Shown here in pieces: positions 62,930-64,000 of a stretch of DNA of 64,000 bases (its first letter is position 1; each line of letters starts with the position of its first letter). A program made the translations under genes and the position numbers. This stretch comes from Syntrophomonas sp. UBA4922. Its GTDB lineage: Bacteria > Bacillota > Syntrophomonadia > Syntrophomonadales > Syntrophomonadaceae. The notes under the pieces are model-generated. The model searched no databases, was not told the origin of the DNA, and worked only from the letters and a program-made list of their open reading frames with translations. The stretch is taken from the NCBI GenBank assembly GCA_002398825.1, contig DHBS01000051.1, forward strand, positions 13,245 through 77,244. Direction: 5' to 3'.

Positions 62930-63466
62930 ATGCTGGTTAATGTGTTAAACGTCATTTCGCAATGGGCTATCCCTCTGCTCTTGCTCATCATTCCGCTTTA
63001 TGGCTTCATCAAAAAAGTGCCTGTTTATGAAAAGTTTGTGGAAGGCGCTGAGGAGGGCTTTCGAACCGCTGTAAGAATCATCCCATTTCTGGTGGGGATG
63101 ATGGTGGCTATTTCAGTCTTTCGCGCTTCCGGAGCCATGATGGTTTTAGGCAGCCTCTTAAAACCAATCACCGATTTGATCGCCGCCCCGGCTGAAATCA
63201 TGCCTCTGGCTATTATGCGCCCGCTGTCCGGGAGCGCAGTTCTGGGCATGGCCGCCGAATTGATGAAGTTTCACGGGCCGGACTCATTTATAGGACGGCT
63301 GGCTTCAATTATGCAGGGCACCACCGATACCACCTTTTTTGTGCTCACGGTTTACTTTGGCTCCATCGGCGTCACCCGCTATCGCTATTCGGTTGTTTCC
63401 GGTCTGAGCGCGGATATAACCGGATTCCTGGTCTCTTTGTATTTATGCCACCGGCTATTTGGATAA
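62930..63466 (+). CDS. spmB: Spore maturation protein B
   Basis: Partner of SpmA, 4 bp downstream. 178 aa with the Gate domain: IPLLLLIIPLYGFIKKVPVYEKFVEGAEEGF, AIMRPLSGSAVLGM and GPDSFIGRLASIMQGTTDTTFFVLTVYFGSIGV. Confidence 0.96.
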   Translation: MLVNVLNVISQWAIPLLLLIIPLYGFIKKVPVYEKFVEGAEEGFRTAVRIIPFLVGMMVAISVFRASGAMMVLGSLLKPITDLIAAPAEIMPLAIMRPLSGSAVLGMAAELMKFHGPDSFIGRLASIMQGTTDTTFFVLTVYFGSIGVTRYRYSVVSGLSADITGFLVSLYLCHRLFG

Positions 63467-63479
63467 ACTAACAGCGCAA

Positions 63480-63549
63480 GGCATAGTGATAAATGGCCCT
63501 ATACCCTAAAATCGCAGGGTCAGGGATTGGGCAAATTTATCATTATGCC
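63480..63549. repeat. Long imperfect palindrome between spmB and fhs
   Basis: GGCATAGTGATAAAT (63480-63494) pairs with ATTTATCATTATGCC (63535-63549), 14 of 15 bases; inside, CCCT/AGGG can pair. It could be a terminator for spmAB or a palindromic repeat. No T-run follows. Confidence 0.5.
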
Positions 63550-63629
63550 TCAGATGAAGCATGGTTTCTGTCCCGAATTATGGTAGAATCAAACATGACA
63601 TTGCGAAAATTGTAACAGGAGGGACCGCC

Positions 63630-64000
63630 ATGAAAAGTGACATCGAAATCGCGCAGGAGACCCATATGAAGCCGATAACAGATGTTGCAGCGTCATTGGG
63701 ATTAACTGATGATGACATCGAGCTTTACGGCAAGTACAAAGCCAAAGTCGCCTTGCCGGTTTGGGAGCGCATCAAAGACCGGCCGTCAGGCAAACTGGTA
63801 TTGGTAACCGCCATCACCCCCACCCCGGCCGGAGAAGGCAAAACCACTACTACGGTAGGTCTGGGACAGGCTTTGAATAGAGTGGGCAAAAAGGCCGTCA
63901 TCGGGCTGCGAGAGCCCTCACTGGGGCCGAGCTTCGGCATCAAGGGCGGCGCGGCCGGAGGAGGATACAGCCAGGTGGTCCCCATGGAAGACATCAACCT
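63630..64000 (+). CDS. fhs: Formate-tetrahydrofolate ligase (N-terminal part; cut by window edge)
   Basis: Fhs makes 10-formyl-THF from formate, THF and ATP, and with FolD forms the methyl branch of one-carbon metabolism. The ~123 residues present start [16 protein letters not shown] and include [27 protein letters not shown] (P-loop) and [31 protein letters not shown]. The ATG at 63630 has AGGAGGG upstream. The rest lies outside the window. Confidence 0.97.
   Translation, partial: MKSDIEIAQETHMKPITDVAASLGLTDDDIELYGKYKAKVALPVWERIKDRPSGKLVLVTAITPTPAGEGKTTTTVGLGQALNRVGKKAVIGLREPSLGPSFGIKGGAAGGGYSQVVPMEDIN

Overview
This window is chromosomal DNA of a Gram-positive, endospore-forming anaerobe of class Clostridia, probably a Syntrophomonadales- or Peptococcaceae-type syntroph. 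The evidence is Firmicutes gene order (SPOUT methyltransferase-rplS-rbgA, rnhB-ylqG-ylqH, ruvCAB-queA-tgt-yajC-secDF, scpAB), sporulation genes (spmA, spmB, ytfJ, a bofC-like gene), strong AGGAGG ribosome sites, and coenzyme-B12 plus CoA metabolism. Base composition is moderate to slightly GC-rich. No rRNA, tRNA, CRISPR array, transposase or prophage was seen. The species is inference.

0-11 kb: end of a SPOUT methyltransferase gene, rplS and rbgA, then a B12 cluster: cobalamin adenosyltransferase, large and small subunits of an acyl-CoA mutase, a MeaB-type GTPase, a second B12-domain protein that has lost the cobalt-binding His, an MtnA-like isomerase and a 66-aa protein. The mutase large subunit has Phe89 and Gln207 where methylmalonyl-CoA mutase has Tyr89 and Arg207. 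That is the isobutyryl-CoA mutase signature, so butyryl-CoA/isobutyryl-CoA interconversion is the better call. Then come a DUF6125/ATC-hydrolase-like gene, a palindromic intergenic repeat, a CapA-like protein and a Com-like zinc ribbon.

11-25 kb: a two-subunit CoA-transferase, a secreted acidic FN3-repeat protein, an FMN/FeS/FAD enoate reductase, rnhB with FliK-like and FlhB-C-like genes, yraN, nfo, folD, a second cobO and comM (minus strand). The gap before comM holds, on the minus strand, a probable Moco/Tuco-type riboswitch whose P1 stem contains the ribosome site of a 34-codon ORF closed by a terminator, and a 40-codon membrane-peptide ORF.

25-33 kb: a minus-strand trehalose operon (TPS/TPP fusion, GH65 phosphorylase, beta-phosphoglucomutase), a metallo-beta-lactamase-fold hydrolase, small membrane proteins and tatA.

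33-38 kb: a SAM-I riboswitch controls metH (without reactivation domain), a DUF39 homocysteine-biosynthesis gene, a NIL-ferredoxin and a UPF0280 gene. Together these look like a complete sulfide-to-homocysteine-to-methionine unit of the kind studied in methanogens.

38-64 kb: mainly housekeeping: nadE, an ICMT-like methyltransferase, yebC, bofC-like, ruvCAB, queH-queA-tgt, yajC-HD-secDF, a CDF transporter, lapA-like, lysA, a DHH-CBS-CCA nucleotidyltransferase fusion, a site-2 protease, scpAB, DUF1992, DUF2953 and ytfJ genes, an M24 peptidase and an unusual Rep-like/HTH protein (both minus), spmAB, and the start of fhs.
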